From: Microcebus murinus
Taxonomy: Eukaryota; Chordata; Mammalia; Primates; Cheirogaleidae
NCBI RefSeq assembly: GCF_040939455.1
Contig: NC_134120.1
Coordinates: 53,583,001-53,647,000 of the forward strand
Length of the DNA: 64,000 nt
Direction: 5' to 3'
The position numbers were made by a program, and so were the translations under genes. Below, piece after piece: positions 49,531 to 63,625 of this stretch. The notes under the pieces are model-generated. The model made no database searches. It was given only the letters and a program-made list of their open reading frames with translations, and was not told the DNA's origin. Each line of letters opens with the position of its first letter. Within the stretch, counting starts at the first letter, position 1.

Positions 49531-50995
49531 AAAGTTCTCTTCACGGTCAGTATGGTAGAGATAATAGGCCCAGGGGATTTTAAGTCGTTTTGTGCGTGTG
49601 CCCTGTGACTCTTGAAAAGGGAAGAGAGCCCCGGGAGGAAGCAGGCCCCTCCACGAAGAGCCTTTCCCCAGGAGGCGGCCAGGAGCCACTGAGGGGATTT
49701 TCAAGTGGACAGTGACGGTCACTTGTTAACTTGTGCAGTCACCAGTCCCTGTTTGTGAAGTACACTGTTAATTTATATTAATACCTCCACTTTACCTTCA
49801 ACTAGGGTGAGACTATGCAGGACTATCTGGGAAAAGACTTAAAGCGCTCCTTTCTATGCCCTGCCTGCCCACCCTGTCCCCAGATCATCCACGTCCAGAT
49901 GCTGTGCAGGTGGTAGCAGGAAGCTTTCTCCCAGAGCTGGGGCGTCTCCTGTCCATCTGTTTCCTGCCCGCTGCGCTGCCAGGGGTCCCGCTGGCATGGG
50001 TCTGCTCTGCTCTGCTCAGAAGCTGGTTAAATATGGGGGTCCAAGCTGCCTGGCTCGTTCTGGTCAGCAGGTGCCTCAGCAAATCAAAGATGGTTATCTT
50101 AGAATGTGAATTCTTTAAGCCTTCAGACAGTAACCCCCAAATCTATTCACTTTTACACAGTTAAACTTGCTTTGCTTTTATTTTTTGTGTGATTCCCGAG
50201 GGAAGAACACTTAGAGTCTGTCAGCAACTGAGGCAGCAGACACTGATCTTGAATGTCGTGGAAGTTATGACAGAGCCGCTGGCAGCTTTACTGCTGAAAA
50301 CTGGCCCCTTCAAGGAACCCCCCATCCCAGGCTGGGTTTGAAAGTTTGTTCCCTGGGGATTCCTGACTCTCTGGTTAAGAAACGTTTCCTCAGAAGACTC
50401 AGGCTATTATGTTCCCAGGCTGATGATCTGCTGGGCACAGCCGCCCTCTGCGGGTTGCTTCTGCTGCCAGCACCACTGTGGCTTGAGGGCAGAAAATAAG
50501 GGGTCTCCCTTTGGCTGCTCCCTTCTCCCTCCTGCTTGATTCTGCTGGCTCCACCCAGCCTGCCTTCCAGGACTGCGAGCTCCAGACCAAGGGGCTACTG
50601 ACGGGAGGAGGAAGAGGAGGTACTTCTGTAAACCCAGAGTAAATCCACCTCTTCATGTCCTCCTGGGACTGACCTCAGTGTCAGCGATGGGCAGAAAACC
50701 CACCTGGTGGTACTCACCCTCCCTGCCCCAGAACGTTGGTCTGGCTCCGTGGCTCCAGCAAGGCAATTCCATGATGGTCTATCATAGCCACACTCTCACA
50801 GTCTGGATTCCTTGGAATTAAACAACACCTTGTTGTTTAGCATATGTACAGTGTAGTGCAAGGTAGGCTGTGCCAAGCAGGGACAGTTGCTTTTCAGTCT
50901 TCTCCATGTAGAATTTAGAAAACTGTCACAGTGAAACATGAAGATGTTCTTGTTACCTAATGGGTTAAGATGTTCCTTTGAAATATGATAGAATA
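49531..50995. other. Unassigned, moderately G+C-rich
   Basis: Open frames at 49856-50164 (plus) and 50399-50656 (minus) are opposed by frames on the other strand and carry no motif. No repeat recognised. Confidence 0.4.
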
Positions 50996-51539
50996 AACTA
51001 GTTCCCCTCTATCCCCAGGGGATACTTCCAAGACCCCTAGTGAATGCCTAAAACCTAGGATAGTACTGAGCACTATATACACTATGTTTTTTCCTATGCA
51101 TGCATACCTGTGATAAAGTTTAATTTATAAATTAGGCACAGGAAGAAATTAACAACAATATTATAAAATGGAACAATTATAACAATATGTCTGTATCACT
51201 ACTCTTGCACTCTCGGGACATTATGAAGTGAAATAAGGGTTATTTGAACACATGCACTACAATACTGATACCACAACAGTCGCTCTGATAACTGAGCTTA
51301 AACGACTCGGGTTGGTAGCGTCTGCAGTGTAGATTGGCTGGAAAAAGGGATGATTCACATCCTGGGCAGGATGGAGTGGGGGAGGCACAAGATTTCATCG
51401 GGATACTGAAAGCAGTGAACAATGTAAAACATAAGAATTGTTTATTTCTGGAACTTTCCAAGTGAGAGATTTGGACCACAGTGGACCATGGGTAACTGAC
51501 ACCTCGGGAGGGGAAACCACAGAGAAGTGGGGACTACTG
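50996..51539. mobile_element. MER44-like Tigger (pogo) element
   Basis: The left end agttcccctctatccccag and right end gtggggactactg are inverted repeats of the MER44/Tigger class. The interior holds cctatgcatgcatacctgtg, taatttataaattaggcaca, caacaatattataaaatg and, further on, gacattatgaagtgaaataa and gggatgattcacatcctggg. No transposase frame is open. The expected TA flank is visible only approximately. Confidence 0.8.
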
Positions 51540-52037
51540 TGTTACCATTTTGTAAACCTATCTGCTTGAGATGTGATTCCAATTATAGTTATATTTCCTT
51601 CCTTTACCAAGTAATTTGTTTTATTTATATTTATTGACAACAGCCTGCCCCAGATGTGTACTTTCAAATGATACTCTCCCTCTCTCTGACCTTCAACACT
51701 ATTTTTTCCCCTTCCGGTTTTGTAGGAGGTGTATGTTTATTCAGAGCTACTGAGTCAAACTCTAAAATATCTAGTGTACTTCATAATGGTCAACATGGGC
51801 TATAATGTGGAAAATTTCTTTCCTTTCATTGTTATTTGTTTGAGTCATAATAATCTCAACCTATAACATTTTTGTTTGTAGTGACTTAAAAAAAAAAAAG
51901 AAGCAGCATTAGGGACAGAATTCATTGATTTGTATTTGCCTTGAGAGTGTCTGTTCTGATTGGTACTTTATATACTATGCACTTATAATTTTGCTAATAG
52001 ATAGATTAGCCAAAGAACATTGCACATAAAATAAGGA
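51540..52037. other. Unassigned sequence
   Basis: Nothing recognised; one A12 run at about 51888. Confidence 0.45.
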
Positions 52038-52362
52038 GGCTGGGTACACATGACTAATGCCTATAATCCTAGCACTTTGGGAGGCCAAGCAGGAGGATCA
52101 CTTGAGGCCAGGAGTTCGAGACAAGCCTGAGCAACATAATGAGACCCCATCTCTACAAAAAAAAAAAAAAAAAAAAAAAAAAAGAAAGAAAGAAAAAAAG
52201 GAAAATTAGCCTGGTGCGGTAACATGAGCCTGTAATCCTAGCTACTTGGGAGGCTGAGGCAGGAGGATCGCTTGAGCCTAAGAGTTTGAGGTTGCAGTGA
52301 GTTCTGACACCACTACACTCTAGCCCTGGTGACAGAGCAAGATCCTTTCTCAAAAATAAATA
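52038..52362 (+). mobile_element. Alu SINE with expanded A-rich linker
   Basis: Starts ggctgggtacacatgactaa. The left monomer ends in catctctac, followed by about 28 As and (GAAA)n (52158-52200). The right monomer starts ggaaaattagcctggtgcgg, and the tail caaaaataaatacatag passes into a GATA microsatellite. Old copy. Confidence 0.95.
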
Positions 52363-52363
52363 C

Positions 52364-52403
<40 letters not shown>
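52364..52403. repeat. (GATA)n microsatellite, about 10 units
   Basis: Pure tetranucleotide run grown from the Alu tail. Confidence 0.95.
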
Positions 52404-52509
52404 CACAGATGATTTCTAGGTGATGTTTAAGTACTTTAGGCTGTTTGATGTGATCTGTGTATGGGAAAGAAGTATAGAAGTGTTATCTCTAGCTTGTTCT
52501 TTATTGTGC

Positions 52510-52771
52510 TTTTGTTTTTTGTTTTTCTTAAATGAGATAGGATCTCCCTCTGTTGCACAGGCTAGAGTGCAGTGGTGTGATCGTAGCTCACTGTAACTCA
52601 AGTGATCCTCTTGCCTCAGCCTCCCAAGTAGTTGGTAACTACAGGCACAGGCCACCATGCCTAGCTAACTTCTTTATTTTCTGTAGAGATGAGGTCTCGC
52701 TGTTGCCCAGGCCTCAAGTGACCCTCCTGCCTTGGCCTCCCAAAGTTCTGGGATTACAGGTGTGAGCCACT
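52510..52771 (-). mobile_element. Alu SINE, old, with internal deletions
   Basis: Reverse orientation from tttcttaaatgagatagg to ggtgtgagccactg. Both monomers are shortened (gctcactgtaactcaagtga skips the usual 'gcctcgaactcctgggct' part). Confidence 0.93.
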
Positions 52772-53121
52772 GAATGTGAGCTTGTTGTTTATTTTAAATG
52801 AGCCAAGTGTCCATGGACTGCCTTTGATTTCATTACAGCCCTTAGAAATCTCTCAAGGCTGCCATGGACCTCAAACCAAATCCAACTGTCTCAAATCCCC
52901 TTTCGACTGAAAAAGGATGTACATAAATGGCCAAATTCAACTCTGTCTTCTCAGTTCTCAATTCCTGCCCCCTGAAACGCTCAGCCTCTTGTGGCTTCCC
53001 TGGCATCACACACTTGTGAGTGTGTTCTTGGCAACCTTCCCTTGCTTTTACATTATCTCTCATAGTTTCTTTCCTGTAGCAGCTGAGCACTGTGGACCAT
53101 GCTCACGTGTTCCTTTACAGG

Positions 53122-53300
53122 GAACATTTGTTGTGTAGAATCTCTGTGACATCCTGTGCAGTGTAGGATGTCCAGCAGCATTCCTGGCCTCTACCCACTG
53201 GAAACCTCTAGATTCATCCCCCTTGTGACAGTCAGAAATGTGTCTAGGCATTACTACATGTCCTCTGGGGGACAACATTACCCCTGGTTGAGAACCACTG
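53122..53300 (-). mobile_element. MER20 hAT element
   Basis: Antisense of MER20: catcctgtgcagtgtaggat, gtccagcagcattcctggc, ctctacccactggaaacct, tgtgacagtcagaaatgtgt, then acccctggttgagaaccactg with its final 'ccactg' end. The far left end is decayed. Confidence 0.85.
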
Positions 53301-55316
53301 CCCTGACGTTTCTCACGTTTGTGATAAAACATTCTCCTTAGGCTTTAGTATTTCGGTGGCCCCGGGATTCTTACAAAGCTCTCCCTGTGCAGAAACCCTC
53401 TTGCCTCCCGCCCTGCAGGGACATAGAGTAGAGGAAGCCGACCCTGTTGTGTTTGCCTGGGTGAAAGGCAATTTAGAGATGGCATGAGTCTAGGCTAAGG
53501 AAACAGAAAGATGGTGTGTGAGGACAAGGGGAGAGGGGATGCCTGTGTTTCACACGTGTTCAGTTCCATGAGCAGAAGGCACCCATGGGGGGTGCCCAGC
53601 AGCAGTTATAAATTCAACCTGGGACTAAAGGGGCCTTGAGCCCTGATGCACCAGTCATCCTGCCGGCTGGGGCTGTGTTTATTGGCTTCTTGCACCGGCT
53701 TCACGAGAGCCACAGCGGTGAGTGTCCCCTTGTCCTTACTCCAGCCCCACTCCCAGGCCACCCACACTGTTACCTCGAGGACAAAACCTGGGTCTCCATC
53801 TGGGCCTCACGGTGCCCGCCCCCGTTCTGTTTCCCCCAGGCTAGAGTATCCTTGTTCTTCTCTGAGTGTTACCTGGACCCTGTTGTGGGCTGGACCCGCT
53901 TTCCTGTGCGGCACTCACATTTGCAACACTCCTTTTTAGAGGAAGCCTCTGGAGGACATCGGCTTTCTCACTGTCCCACGGGGTGAAGTCAGTCTAGACA
54001 GCTCCTCGCCACTCACAGCGCCACTCACAGCACCTCTCGCAGCGGGGGCATAGGACACAGTTCCCCGAGGGGTCTCAGTCCACCAGCCAGCCCAAGAGCA
54101 GCTGGATGTGGTTGTGTTTGTGGCTGCTGGTGGTTTTATTTTGCTTTTTGCTCAGTCTCATTCTCTTTGTGAGAAGTGATCCTTTGGTACTAAAAAACAT
54201 TCACTTTTATTGCTCATTTTTTCTTCATAACTTTAAGGGTTTTCTTCTTTTTCTCTCCTCTTTTTCTTATTTTTTTTTTCTTTTCCTCTCAGTAGCTAGT
54301 AGGCTATTGCCATCAGCAAGGTACATTTTTAATACAGTTGTACTTTCTCTTTTCCTGTCCAATTACTAAGATTAAAAGCTTTGCTTTTCCATTTATAATA
54401 AAACAAAATACCATCTGAAATATGGTTAAAATATGGCTCGCTCTCTCTCAGAATGTAGTGAAAGGAGAAAGCGCTCCCTGTCCCAGTGTGCCTTGCCTGA
54501 GCTGACTTATGGCCATGTGAAGTCACCGCCCTTGGCGAGCGAACTCTGGCCCTCCGCAGCTCTCCAGAGGCAGTGCTCCCCAGGATGGTGCCGGTTACTT
54601 GCCGGAGCTCCCGGGACGAATGGGATCTCTGTTGTGTTTTCTAGACTTTAGCTTGTCTTTATGGATCTATACCTAATGCTTCAAAGTGTCTGTCTGTTTG
54701 TTTTTAAGATTTGGAGATACTGGTCTTCTCTTGCTTCAGCTGATGTAAGTATAGGCTGGCTGCATTTCTCAAGCAGTGGCCATGAGTACTACTGGGACCA
54801 GAGTTCCTATCCAGCTATTAAAAGAGGAAATTGGCTGGGAATAAGTGGCTGGGAGCCAGGATGCTGTACTGAATAGCATTACACATTTAGTTGCAGTTGT
54901 CCTAGAGAAAAGATAGGGATTGCTAAGGCCCTAATTCCCAAACTTTGTGCCAAGGTACCTAGGAGCACTGGAAAAAATCCACAGTGTTGTGAATTTATAA
55001 GAGACATAGCGATATCAGCTGGACACCATGCAAAGGACTACCATGAGGTTATTTTGACTTAGCTATTCAGTAAACTGAACAGATAGGGCTTTCCTTTGGC
55101 CTAGAGGCAACATGACAAAAATCACTGAAAGGTAAGAGCACTGTGAACCAGGAAAGTTTGGAAACTTGCTCTAAGGGAACCAGAGATCCTCTAAAAGCTG
55201 GGGATATAGCCAGGCGTTTGTGAGGGAAGGAGGATTCACATGAAAGGGTGTGAGAAAGGAGAAGAAAACAGATTTGGAAGCTGGATAATTGAGCTAAAAT
55301 GACTCTAATTTACAAG
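53301..55316. other. Unassigned, G+C-richer at 53.4-54.1 kb
   Basis: 53636-53986 is open in two plus frames (97 and 116 codons) with a strong-looking splice donor inside (agcg then gtgagtgtc, about 53720). No acceptor or domain could be paired with it. 54230-54290 is a T/C-rich tract. 54433-54876 has short plus frames without a motif. Confidence 0.35.
54007..54042. repeat. 12-base tandem repeat, three units
   Basis: cgccactcacag twice, then the variant cacctctcgcag. Confidence 0.85.
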
Positions 55317-55324
55317 GTGTAGAG

Positions 55325-55514
55325 CAGGGGTCCTTAAACTTTTAAACAGGGGGCCAGTTCACTGTCCCTCAGACCACTGGAGGGCCGGACTGTAGTTTTA
55401 AAAAAACCTATGAACAAATTCCTATGCACACTGCACATATCTTATTTTGAAGTAAAAAGCAAACGGGCAAAAACACCTGCATGTGGCCTGCGGGCCATAG
55501 TTTGAGGATGCCTG
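55325..55514. mobile_element. hAT MITE (MER30-like) with perfect 8-bp duplication
   Basis: Ends caggggtccttaaact and agtttgaggatgcctg are inverted repeats (13 of 16 pairs). The identical 8-mer gtgtagag flanks it at 55317-55324 and 55515-55522, the hAT signature. The interior gggccagttcactgtccctc, gagggccggactgtag and tgcacactgcacatatctta looks lightly diverged. At 190 bases it cannot code for a transposase and must have been moved by a partner's enzyme. Confidence 0.9.
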
Positions 55515-55669
55515 GTGTAGAGTTTGGCTGATAGCCACTGATCTCTGCAGTGCTGTGTGCTCTTGGCTTATTATGTTACCTCTGACATGCGAGCCCTAAT
55601 GCTCCTATTCCTTACCCTACCTCAGCCCCTCAGACCGAGCGTTTGCCTTTGTTTTTACCACAGTATTTG

Positions 55670-55805
55670 TTCATTCACCAAATATTTATTGGGCACTTTC
55701 TTTTTTTCTATTTATTAGGCACATGCTTAGAACTACTGAAGTAGCCGAAAGCACAACAGGTGGAAATCTCTGATGCCTCGAAGCTTATGTTTTTCTGGAA
55801 TAATA
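55670..55805. repeat. Ancient mammalian repeat (L2-era type), weak
   Basis: attcaccaaatatttattgg then ttaggcacatgcttagaact resembles the old 'caacaaatatttattgagcac ... ccaggcac' motif. Confidence 0.4.
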
Positions 55806-55928
55806 TTTGATAGGATATTATTGGTGCTTCTTATGTGCAAGGCATTGTTCTAGAAGCTTAGCATATATTAACTCATTTAATCCTCATGCCATTTATTCCA
55901 TAAAGATAGTTATTACTGCCATTTGCAC
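55806..55928 (-). mobile_element. MIR SINE fragment
   Basis: Reverse MIR order: tgcttcttatgtgcaaggca, ttgttctagaagcttagcat, taactcatttaatcctcatg, ttattactgccatttgcac. It stops where the LTR-like sequence begins. Confidence 0.8.
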
Positions 55929-56195
55929 ATGTCTGGTGTTAGGGTGTCTCACACTGATGCGGAAAATGTCAGGCGCCGGACGCGGCTGGCTTGCCGCCTC
56001 CCCATCGCTCCGAATCTCTGCAGGCCAGCGCTGTGCATGACCAGTTGGAGGGCGTGCTGCTGGGCCGGCCCCATGGCAGAGAGCCACCCCAGGCCCCTCC
56101 TGCCGGAATGCCTCTAGGCCCACCTGCCGCTGCCTGTTTCCAGCAACACTGCTTGCGTGATCCTGATTGGGTAATTTTTGAATCCCACTGTTTTT

Positions 56196-56291
56196 GATTG
56201 TATTTTAAAGCTTATTATTGATTGGATGTTAAATCTTGATGTTGATTGGATGTTAAAGCTTGTAGTTGATTGGATGCTTTTTGAGCCCTAC
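56196..56291 (+). repeat. 24-base direct repeats carrying inverted CCAAT boxes
   Basis: Units start at 56196, 56220, 56244 and 56268. Each opens with gattg, and three carry gattgga (reverse of TCCAATC). A looser related unit with gattggg starts at 56165. They lie directly upstream of the TATA box, so they are a likely CCAAT-factor (NF-Y type) enhancer array. Confidence 0.85.
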
Positions 56292-56297
56292 CAAGGG

Positions 56298-56305
56298 TAT
56301 AAAAG
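56298..56305 (+). promoter_or_regulatory. TATA box of the LTR
   Basis: tataaaag, about 25 bases after the last CCAAT-type repeat and about 100 before aataaa. Confidence 0.7.
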
Positions 56306-56399
56306 TAGGAGGAGAACAAGGAAGGGGGGCAGAAGGGTCAGAAGATGGGAAGACTCGAAGAGAGCTGTACCACTAGGTGTGCTGAGACTGCTGTAAAAG

Positions 56400-56405
56400 A
56401 ATAAA
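56400..56405 (+). terminator. Poly(A) signal of the LTR
   Basis: aataaa at the expected position in R, followed by a C/T-rich stretch. Confidence 0.65.
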
Positions 56406-56508
56406 GGCTGCTCTCCGACTCTTCCTGTGCCGCTTGGTTCTTTCCCCAGTCAAGAGCTGTACAATAAGAGCTATAACACTAGCTGTACAGACTGCCGCAA
56501 CAACACTT

Positions 56509-59500
56509 TGCCATTCATCCTCATTAGACCGCATCCCTATCATCCCGATGTCGGTCTGAGAGCTCAGGTAGAGGAACAGCATTGAGAACCCTGTGTGTCA
56601 CCTAGGCAGGCTCTGATGGGTGGCGTGAGCCTGCTCTGTCTTGTCTCATGGAAAGCTGCACACTGTTGAAGAAAACTTTTGTCCTGCCACATCCTCACCT
56701 CCAAGTATGAGATTTATATTTCATAAAACCTACATTTCATGGAGTATTTATATTCAGTGGAAGCCACATTAGCAAAATGGTAAGGCTGTTAAGGTGCCTT
56801 TCTAGTGCTTGTCCATCCAGTGTGGCATATGGGCGTAGGTGTGGCACTGGGGCTGCCACCCAAATTCGTTTCTGATCATAATAAAGTAGCTTGCTTGGTA
56901 GCTGTGTTATCCAGGGATGCCAGGCATTGTTATTTTGAAAATATGAACTGGACATAGTAAAATGGTTTCTTTCCATTTTTTTTGCAGGGCTCACTTTTTT
57001 CCTCGAAAAGCAGAAATTATAAAATTAAATATTGAATTATTGAATATTTGATGGTTATAGCAAGTGAAATTTCCATGAAACCAAAAACGTTTGTGTTGTT
57101 CTTCTCTTTCCCAACGATGAAAGTAGTATTTGTTCATCTTGGAAAATACAGAAAAGTATAAAACAAAGTAGAAGTAACTAACATATTATCCATAGAAAAC
57201 AACTCTTTACTTTTTGGTTTATTTTCTTTTACTCTTTTTCTAGGCATAGACATACTTCAATTTCTTTGATAAAAAATTATTGTCTATAGACTGTGTGCAG
57301 GGCATTGTGATTATGTTTTGGAGCAAAATAGAATAAACATGTGTTTCCTGTTAATATAGGCATAAAGAAAGACAAACGATTCTCTCGAATCTTAAATAAA
57401 CCCAATGCCTTCCCACAGGCACACATCTCTCTCCAGTCTACTGTCCTCCCCTTCTTTTACTTCTTGCAGCTGTGGAATTGATTTATTTAAAGATGGCCCT
57501 GGCCTTGTGGCCCTTCTCAATTTTCTATTAAAATTCACCTAATGGTAGAGGCAAAAGAAAAACATGCTCCCTGTGACTCCCCACAGCTGTACCCTAGTTT
57601 ACAAGCTCTCTCTTCTTCTTTTGGAGCACATTATTTGAGTTTAGGGACTACAGTTTATGTGTCTTTTTACCCTTGGAAAATAGTGAATGTTTAATAAATG
57701 TTTGCATCTTCTTCCTGTGAGAGTCTCACTCCAGCCCATCAGTGATGTTAGTTGGACACAGTCACTGTATTTGTGCAGCAGAAGCCAAAATATCCCGCCT
57801 TCATTTGCACCCGATGCCTGGGAGGCAGTTAACTTATGAGTGATGGTGAACTGGGTAGAGTGTGGGGCAAGTGTTCTGTGCTGCATATCTGTTTGGAGGG
57901 GCACTTTATTTTCTAGACTGGAATAAGTAGAAAAGAACTATGGTGAAAGATATTATTCTAGTCCAGTGGAGAAACCATGTCTTGAAGTAAGTTACCTAGG
58001 AAAACTGAAATGTAAAACCAGCTCTGCTGGTACTACAGTTGATATGATACGTGTGCTGCTTATGTAGTGTGTTCGAAAAGGTAAATGAAGGGATAGGTAT
58101 GGAAATATATTTTTAAAAGATAAAATTGGCTACACAAATAAATGATGGCATTATATAAGTATCGCAATAAAGAACCACTTTTCTTCTCTTTTTTTCTCTG
58201 ATCCCTAGGGAGTTCCAATAGTTCACATGCAATACTGTTAATTCCCATAATATCAATATGTGCATTTTCTGAAATACCAAATTGTATTTTGAAATAAAAA
58301 TAAAATGATTTTTAGATAATCTGCCATTTGGATTATCTGCACCATTTTTATCGTAAATAATAGAAACCTGAACATAGATGATAATAGTGATACCTTTGTG
58401 ACAATATTTGTATGGTTCAAAGCACTTCTGTGTTAAGAGGAACAAACAAAATAATATATATAAATGTTAAAGATGCTTTTGTGCATAATATTTTCAATAA
58501 ACCTGTATCTGTATACATAATAATTACGTATTTCCCTGCCTTAGAATTCAAGATGATACTCTCTTCACATTCAAGATAATAATAGATGCACATTTTATAT
58601 CCAGGAAAATAATAGCATATTCTACCCTAGCTAATCAGTGTATTTGTATTCCAGAGGTGGGTGACTGAAACTAGATTGCTACTTTAAAGTGGCATTTTTA
58701 TATCCTGGATTTGTAGGTATGTGGAATATCCTTTGAAAAATTATATGTACGAGTAAACAAAACATAGGTTTGTGGGTTACTGAAATTTTAACATCATATG
58801 TATGAGATCACTTAAAGATATCTGAAGTCAGCGTGGCATGTAAATCTCATGGAGTATTGTAAAGGATCTACAAGATGATTTACAAGACCTGTTAGTATAT
58901 GTATTGTGAGTCTCATGAAGTAGAATTCTTTCATTTGGTCATAGCAAGACTTGTGATACTTCTAAAATGTTTCTATTTTTAGTAGAAATGAGATTGCTCC
59001 TTTTTGGAAAACAATTTCCTAACTTGAGTCTTCCTTCCTTGGGAATTTCCATTTTTCTTCTTTATTTATTTGTTTACTTATTTATCTATTTATTTTTGTC
59101 TTTCTATCTTAGTGTCAAATATTTCAATATTTGAATATTATCCTAATTTTTATGGTCAGTTAATAATAAAATCATTTAACAAATGTTGCACTTCATGGAA
59201 TGAATGCTCTGGTTAACTTGGAGCTAAATGGGGCTTTTCCTTTCTTTCAAGTCTTGTGAGTTAAAAATCTCTTTAACGTAGTTCAGAACATGTTATTGTT
59301 TTGATAAAATTAATATTACAGAATGTAGCAACATTGTGTTCCCCATGTTCATTCCCTCCCTATCAGTACCAAACCCACATTTCCCTCATGCCCCACCCCT
59401 GTTATTGTAGGCTGTGTTTTTCAAGTGGAGCCCAACCCCCAACTGTAGGAGTGGAACACGCTACTCCAGCCAGGCCAATGAGAGCCTCAGTTTCTCCCAG

Positions 59501-59581
59501 CCATAATATTTGATTCATAAGTGGGGATCTGACTTAGATATTGCAAGTCCATGTAATTTGATCCCTCTATGTCCATAGTTA
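56509..59581. other. Mostly unassigned A/T-rich sequence
   Basis: 57130-57185 (atcttggaaaatacagaaaa, gtataaaacaaagtagaag) matches an old dispersed family I cannot name. 57285-57370 is faintly like the old 'gccaggcattgtg' repeat. No gene recognised; the minus frames at 57641-58445 have no motif. Confidence 0.4.
59061..59096. repeat. (TTTA)n-like low-complexity tract
   Basis: Impure tttattta repeats with tttg, ctta and tcta variants. Confidence 0.85.
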
Positions 59582-62880
<3,299 letters not shown>

Positions 62881-63008
62881 CCAGTAATAATTAACATGCT
62901 TTGAGCATTTATTCCTTGCTTAGCATCATGCTAACCACCTATCGGCATTATCTCATTTAGGCCACACAACCAGCCAGTAGGGTGTAGTTACTATGTTTTT
63001 TTATCCTT

Positions 63009-63410
63009 CGGATGGTTAATATTATGTGTCCATTTGGCAAAGTTATGGTCCCCCATTGTTTGGTCATACATCAGTCTAGAAGTTGCTGTGAAGGTATTTT
63101 TAGAAGTGGTTAACATTTAAATAAGTAGAATTTGAGTAAAGATTAACATTTAAGTAGACTTTGAATAAAGCAAATTACATACCATTATGTGCCTGAGCCT
63201 CACCTAATTAACTGAAAGCCGTGGAGAAGAAACTTGAGGTTTCCTGAAGAAGGAATTCTTAAGACTAACACAGAAGCTCTGCCTGAGTTTCAAGCCTGCT
63301 GGCCTGTGGAATTTAGACTTGCCAGCCCTGACAATTGAATGGGAAAATTTCTTAAAATCTCACTCTTTCCCACTAGCAGTGTGGTCCCACTAGCACTTCC
63401 TTCCTCCCTC

Positions 63411-63444
<34 letters not shown>

Positions 63445-63497
63445 TGCACGTGTGTGCGTGTGTATTCTGTTTATCAGGAAAACCCTGACATATACAG
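63009..63497 (-). mobile_element. LTR-like dispersed repeat inserted in MIR
   Basis: Reads ggttaatattatgtgtccat, gaagttgctgtgaaggta-like agaagttgctgtgaaggtat, aatttgagtaaagattaaca, tttcaagcctgctggcctgt and ends aaaaccctgacatatacag. I recognise it as a common old mammalian repeat which, reversed, has LTR-like TG...CA ends. I cannot name the family. It contains a GT/GC tract. Confidence 0.6.
63411..63463. repeat. (TG)n/(CG)n alternating microsatellite, 53 bases
   Basis: Strict pyrimidine-purine alternation throughout, with cgcgcg and cacg interruptions that keep the alternation. Such tracts favour Z-DNA. Confidence 0.95.
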
Positions 63498-63625
63498 TCT
63501 TTATAGATGAAACAAAGGCATAGAGAGATTAATTAATTTAGCTAAAGCCTCACAGTTCATAACTGGCAAACAGATTTGAACTTAGATTTTTAGACTCTAG
63601 GGCTCAAGCTCTTAAGTTCTATTGC

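Larger units (their letters stand above)
55967..56508 (+). mobile_element. Endogenous retroviral solo LTR with readable promoter parts
   Basis: U3 begins about tgtcaggcgccggacgc and is G+C-rich. It then has ATTGG-containing repeats (56196-56291), a TATA box tataaaag (56298-56305) and, 100 bases on, the poly(A) signal aataaa (56400-56405). A C/T-rich stretch (ctctccgactcttcctgtg) follows, as at the end of R/U5 in gamma-type LTRs. The 3' edge is placed near ccgcaacaaca but is uncertain, as is the 5' edge (it could start at about 55930). No viral genes flank it and no short duplication was found. Confidence 0.65.
62881..63625 (-). mobile_element. MIR SINE, split by an LTR-like insertion
   Basis: The first part (62881-63008) reads tttgagcatttattccttgc, gcattatctcatttaggcca, cagtagggtgtagttactat. 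The second (63498-63625) resumes with tttatagatgaaacaaaggc, atagagagattaattaattt, ggcaaacagatttgaactta. These are adjacent MIR blocks in reverse orientation. Confidence 0.75.

Noticed and set aside
52364..52403. CRISPR-like or satellite array
   Set aside because: Simple GATA microsatellite. No repeat-spacer structure exists anywhere in the window.
55325..55514. SPIN-type horizontally transferred hAT
   Set aside because: The ends (caggggtcctt) and interior do not match the SPIN end I remember (cagcggttctcaacc). MER30-like is the better fit, so horizontal transfer is not claimed.
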